Below, in pieces: positions 4,861 through 5,249 of a DNA stretch of 5,249 bases. The DNA comes from JANMJD01 sp963828405 (GTDB taxonomy: Bacteria; Actinomycetota; Acidimicrobiia; Acidimicrobiales; Ilumatobacteraceae). Both the position numbers and the translations under genes were made by a program. Position 1 is the stretch's first letter. Each line of letters starts with the position of its first letter. The stretch is from NCBI GenBank assembly GCA_963828405.1, contig CAWHEG010000011.1:1-5249 (forward strand), given 5' to 3'. The notes under the pieces were generated by a model. The model searched no databases, was not told the origin of the DNA, and saw nothing but the letters and a program-made list of their open reading frames with translations.

Positions 4861-5129
4861 ACCAGGCGCGCAGGTTCGTCGCCGTCCATGACGCTGCGAT
4901 CGGGGTCGTCCTGATCTTGGTGTTGTGGGTGATGGGTCAGGTGTTGATCGGGGAACCGACGCTCGAGCCTGCTGGACTTCGGCCGGCCAGGTATCGGGTG
5001 TTGGACCCTGTTGTGGCAGAGATGACCGTCGCCAAGGCGGCCACCCCCAGGTCGTCGAGCGGGCCCGAGTTCACGGCCGGGTCTGTTCCGGTTGTCTCTG
5101 CCACTCGTTCGCTCGGAGTCAGGCCGTGA
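4857..5129 (+). CDS. 90-residue single-span membrane protein
   Basis: The GTG at 4857 overlaps the previous stop as GTGA. A short basic N-terminus (MNQARRF) is followed by one transmembrane segment at about 13-31 (AAIGVVLILVLWVMGQVLI). About 60 residues, rich in Pro, Ser, Thr and Ala, come next (GEPTLEPAGLRPARYRVLD, then TPRSSSGPEF). Positive-inside logic places the N-terminus in the cytoplasm and the long tail outside. No lipobox is seen, and the family is not recognised. The stop overlaps the following GTG (5126-5129). Confidence 0.76.
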   Translation: MNQARRFVAVHDAAIGVVLILVLWVMGQVLIGEPTLEPAGLRPARYRVLDPVVAEMTVAKAATPRSSSGPEFTAGSVPVVSATRSLGVRP

Positions 5130-5249
5130 TCTTCCTGGCTTCGTTGGTGTTGTTGCTGGTCGGCGCGGTGTGTGAAGCGCATCTGCGTGGCACCTCTGGT
5201 CGGCAGGTGCGTCGTCTCGGCCGTTGGCCGTCACGTCGCCCGTCGCCGA
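5126..5249 (+). CDS. Membrane protein N-terminus, cut by the window end
   Basis: The GTG at 5126 overlaps the previous stop as GTGA, and 41 codons are visible before the window ends. It begins with a hydrophobic segment (MIFLASLVLLLVGAVCEA), followed by a strongly basic stretch (RGTSGRQVRRLGRW). The span could be a membrane anchor with a cytoplasmic basic tail or an uncleaved signal. GAVC is a poor lipobox. The overlap places it in the same chain. The product cannot be named from this fragment. Confidence 0.62.
   Translation, partial: MIFLASLVLLLVGAVCEAHLRGTSGRQVRRLGRWPSRRPSP

Larger units (their letters stand above)
43..5249. mobile_element. Integrative element inserted at tRNA-Val, left end (partial)
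   Basis: A tRNA 3' end, an adjacent tyrosine integrase, divergent XRE-type repressor genes, an AlpA/excisionase-like gene and a tightly packed run of small orphan genes occur in that order. This is the common architecture of temperate prophages, phage satellites and actinobacterial ICEs. No capsid, terminase, replication or DNA-transfer gene is visible, so the class is undecided. The right end is outside the window. Confidence 0.75.

Noticed and set aside
1..5249. CRISPR array, rRNA, insertion sequence or toxin-antitoxin pair
   Set aside because: No regular repeat-spacer array, rRNA sequence, transposase motif or recognisable toxin was seen on either strand.

Overview
The window looks like the left end of an integrative mobile element in a high-GC actinobacterium. 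The evidence is the very high G+C content, frequent GTG starts, a tRNA-Val with actinobacterial-type ends and no CCA encoded at its 3' end, and a regulator promoter that implies a leaderless mRNA. Class Acidimicrobiia is a guess from general style only. The element type (prophage, satellite or actinobacterial ICE) cannot be settled, because its far end and any capsid, replication or transfer genes lie outside the window.

Layout. Bases 1-42 are the 3' half of tRNA-Val(CAC), followed by its rho-independent terminator (51-81). Next come three direct TGTCACCC repeats (104-132) and a tyrosine recombinase (180-1262) that reads away from the tRNA. Together these are the usual signature of integration into a tRNA 3' end. 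Tail to tail with the integrase, on the minus strand, is a small lipoprotein-like gene whose reading frame is broken (1277-1871). Beyond it is a minus-strand XRE-type regulator with a C-terminal coiled coil (1933-2313). A 121-bp intergenic region separates this from a divergent small Cro-like regulator (2435-2656). That region holds two nearly identical 15-bp sites in opposite orientation, one of which overlaps the -35 box of a clear rightward promoter.

From 2435 to the window end the plus strand is an unbroken chain of twelve small genes. All eleven junctions are ATGA, GTGA or TGATG stop/start overlaps, with no intergenic base. The order is: Cro-like regulator; AlpA/excisionase-like DNA-binding protein; a 32-residue single-span membrane peptide; a 127-residue helical protein; proteins of 107 and 87 residues with no recognised family; a 73-residue single-span membrane protein; a short protein with a frame shift; a 70-residue protein; a 90-residue Cys-rich putative zinc-binding protein; a 90-residue single-span membrane protein; and another membrane protein cut by the window end.

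Working model (inference). The two divergent XRE proteins form the switch that controls the chain. The AlpA-like protein may be the excisionase or activator paired with the integrase. The remaining genes form one translationally coupled cassette of unknown function, rich in tiny membrane proteins. Two single-base frame breaks (in the lipoprotein gene and in the 4177-4379 gene) could be real decay, draft-assembly errors or, less likely, recoding.
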